Source: Halarcobacter ebronensis | GTDB lineage: Bacteria; Campylobacterota; Campylobacteria; Campylobacterales; Arcobacteraceae | NCBI RefSeq assembly: GCF_013201825.1 | Contig: NZ_CP053836.1 | Location: 1,426,001-1,490,000 of the forward strand | DNA length: 64,000 bases | Reading direction: 5' to 3' | Shown here: positions 62,803 through 64,000 of the stretch, piece by piece | How the letters are laid out: each line of letters starts with the position of its first letter | How positions within the stretch are numbered: the stretch's first letter is position 1 | Position numbers and translations under genes: made by a program | Notes under the pieces: model-generated | What the model saw: only the letters and a program-made list of their open reading frames with translations | Databases searched by the model: none | Told to the model about the DNA's origin: nothing

Positions 62803-63624
62803 ATGAAAAAATATTATGTTTCATTAGAAAAAGTGATTTTAGCTGAAAAACCTTCCCAAAAAATCGAACTTTTCAATGAGTTTTATAGAGATTTTAAAAA
62901 TAATAATTTTGAGTTTGAAAAAAATTATTTACCATATAAAATGGAAGAACCCTCATATATTTCCTCTTTAAAAGTTGTTCCTCCCAAAAATCTTATAGAG
63001 AGAAAATATGTAAATACAAAAGAGGGCAAAATAAATCTTTTGCATACAATTGCTCATATTGAGTACTCAGCAATTGATTTAGCATTAGATGCTGCTTTAA
63101 GATTTCAAGATATGCCAAAAGAGTATTATGAAAATTGGTTAGAAGTGGCAGAAGATGAAATTAGACACTTTTTAATGATAGAGACTCTTTTAAAAGAGTT
63201 AGGCTCTTTTTATGGAGAATTAGAAGTTCATACTAATCTTTTTGAAGCAATGAAAAAGACTCCTGATGCTCTTTCAAGAATGGCGGTAATTCCAAGATAT
63301 CTTGAGGCAAATGGATTAGAACAAAATCCAAAAATTATGGAAAAACTAATCTCAAATCCAGATGAGTTTAACAAAAAAATCTTAGGAGCTTTAGATGTGA
63401 TTTTAGAGGAAGAGATTACCCATGTCTACAAAGGAGACAAATGGTTTAAATATCTTTGTAAAAATTTAGAGCTTGAACCACAAAAAACCTATTTTGAAAT
63501 ATTAGAAAAGGTTTTTCCTGGAAGTACTAAAAGAAAATATGAACTAAATTTTAATGCAAGAAAAAAGGCTGGTTTTTCTTGTGATGAACTGAAGTTTCTA
63601 TCTAAAAAAGAGGATTGTAACTAA
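62803..63624 (+). CDS. DUF455-family ferritin-like protein
   Basis: 273 residues matching DUF455, a ferritin-like four-helix family. Likely metal ligands are in LLHTIAHIEYSAIDLALDAA near residue 83, WLEVAEDEIRHFLMIETLL near 115 (E-x-x-R-H) and VILEEEITHVYKGDKWF near 205 (E-x-x-H), the pattern of diiron or dimanganese proteins such as MiaE. A role in tRNA hydroxylation or oxygen/iron handling is possible but unproven. The start is ATG 73 bp after the divergent MBL gene. It is followed by the GntR regulator region. Confidence 0.82.
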   Translation: MKKYYVSLEKVILAEKPSQKIELFNEFYRDFKNNNFEFEKNYLPYKMEEPSYISSLKVVPPKNLIERKYVNTKEGKINLLHTIAHIEYSAIDLALDAALRFQDMPKEYYENWLEVAEDEIRHFLMIETLLKELGSFYGELEVHTNLFEAMKKTPDALSRMAVIPRYLEANGLEQNPKIMEKLISNPDEFNKKILGALDVILEEEITHVYKGDKWFKYLCKNLELEPQKTYFEILEKVFPGSTKRKYELNFNARKKAGFSCDELKFLSKKEDCN

Positions 63625-63661
63625 CTTTTATTTCCCTAAAATAAACCACTTTATATTTGTT

Positions 63662-63753
63662 TCTATACAAGGGATTACACTTGTATAGACAACTTGTAAC
63701 TAAGGTGTAATTTTCCTCTTTTATACTTTCGTCAGAAAAAGTTGTATAGACAA
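63662..63753. promoter_or_regulatory. operator-like repeats upstream of the GntR gene
   Basis: Two identical 12-mers TTGTATAGACAA (63681-63692 and 63742-63753) contain GTATAGAC, the GT-N-TA-N-AC core of HutC-subfamily GntR operators. An inverted copy TCTATACAAG (63662-63671) pairs with CTTGTATAGA (63680-63689). A TATACT at 63722-63727 between the 12-mers could be a -10, so binding of both would block transcription. The last site is 17 bp before the GTG start. Confidence 0.65.
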
Positions 63754-63769
63754 GTAAAGGCTTAATCTG

Positions 63770-64000
63770 GTGAAAACAATCTCAAAACCATTGTATGTAA
63801 AACTCTATAATGAGATTTTACAAAATATAAAGAGTAAAAAATATAGCTGCTGTGACAAATTACCTTCTGAAAATATTTTTGCCAAAGAGTTTGGCGTAAA
63901 TAGACATACCGTTAGACAGGCACTCTCTTTATTAAAAGATGAAGGTTTTATTTATACTGTTAAAGGAAAAGGAAATTATATTTCAAATATTCAAATTCCT
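63770..64000 (+). CDS. GntR-family regulator (HutC/PhnF-like), truncated by the window edge
   Basis: A GTG at 63770 with AAAGG 8 bp upstream opens a frame to the window edge (77 residues). The winged-helix domain shows SKPLYVKLYNEILQNI, KLPSENIFAKEFGVNRHTVR near residue 32, and GFIYTVKGKGNYI, typical of HutC-type GntR proteins such as PhnF. The effector domain is missing, so the ligand is unknown; a phosphonate-type operon downstream is a guess from the family. The operator-like repeats before it suggest autoregulation. Confidence 0.85.
   Translation, partial: MKTISKPLYVKLYNEILQNIKSKKYSCCDKLPSENIFAKEFGVNRHTVRQALSLLKDEGFIYTVKGKGNYISNIQIP

Overview
This is an AT-rich window of bacterial chromosome with tightly packed genes. 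Its gene families point to Campylobacterota, most likely an Arcobacter-type organism (Arcobacteraceae). The pointers are CcsBA-type cytochrome c biogenesis, many Cache/NIT chemoreceptors and HisKA kinases with an IAHQWRQPLS box, CmoB, an MlaE/F/D lipid-transport set with a PqiC-like lipoprotein, very low GC and frequent TTG starts. That assignment is inference from family content. I found no rRNA, tRNA, CRISPR array, transposase or prophage.

Layout. 1-4.4 kb (minus strand): a UbiB-family kinase, PdxH, a phasin-like small protein, then CbiX, ThiE and ThiD. 4.5-10.6 kb: a YbiT-type ABC-F ATPase, a YciA-type thioesterase, a single-receiver response regulator, NAD-dependent DNA ligase, a SAM methyltransferase and a small membrane protein. 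10.7-14.4 kb: a NIT-HAMP-CZB chemoreceptor and a NifX-like protein with a His/Cys-rich tail. 14.4-17.5 kb: class II and class I fumarases side by side. 17.6-24.2 kb: a double-Cache histidine kinase, then the operon pepD-mlaE-mlaF-mlaD-lipoprotein. 24.3-27.3 kb: a flavin reductase-like protein and a dCache chemoreceptor. 27.5-31.3 kb: an apparent potassium operon made of a 26-residue KdpF-like peptide not captured by ordinary ORF calling, a KdpD-like kinase, a KdpE-like regulator, KtrB and KtrA.

32.4-39.4 kb holds the most unusual metabolic locus. Three CitE/HpcH-type lyase modules (one fused to an acyl-CoA ligase) and a mesaconyl-CoA hydratase are encoded divergently from an IclR regulator. 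The set fits activation of a C5 dicarboxylate such as mesaconate to its CoA ester, hydration to beta-methylmalyl-CoA, and cleavage to glyoxylate plus propionyl-CoA. The CitE module of the fusion has lost residues that the other two keep. 39.4-47.5 kb is a lipoate/pyruvate dehydrogenase block: LipA and a LipM/LplA-like transferase diverge from aceE-aceF-lpd, and the intergenic region carries three palindromes.

47.4-49 kb looks accessory. A HEPN-like protein is followed by about 760 bp without a convincing gene, containing two long nested inverted repeats, several small hairpins and a 39-40 bp direct repeat. 49-64 kb returns to ordinary content: HIT protein, glucosaminidase, Uup-type ABC-F, a kinase with two solute-binding domains flanked by two response regulators, CcsBA, CmoB, two related GGDEF proteins with complementary degeneration, a metallo-beta-lactamase-fold hydrolase and a DUF455 ferritin-like protein. 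Last comes the start of a GntR/HutC-type regulator preceded by two identical operator-like sites.

Several ORFs extend to upstream TTG codons. Where a well-spaced Shine-Dalgarno sequence supports an internal start I used that start and say so in the entry.
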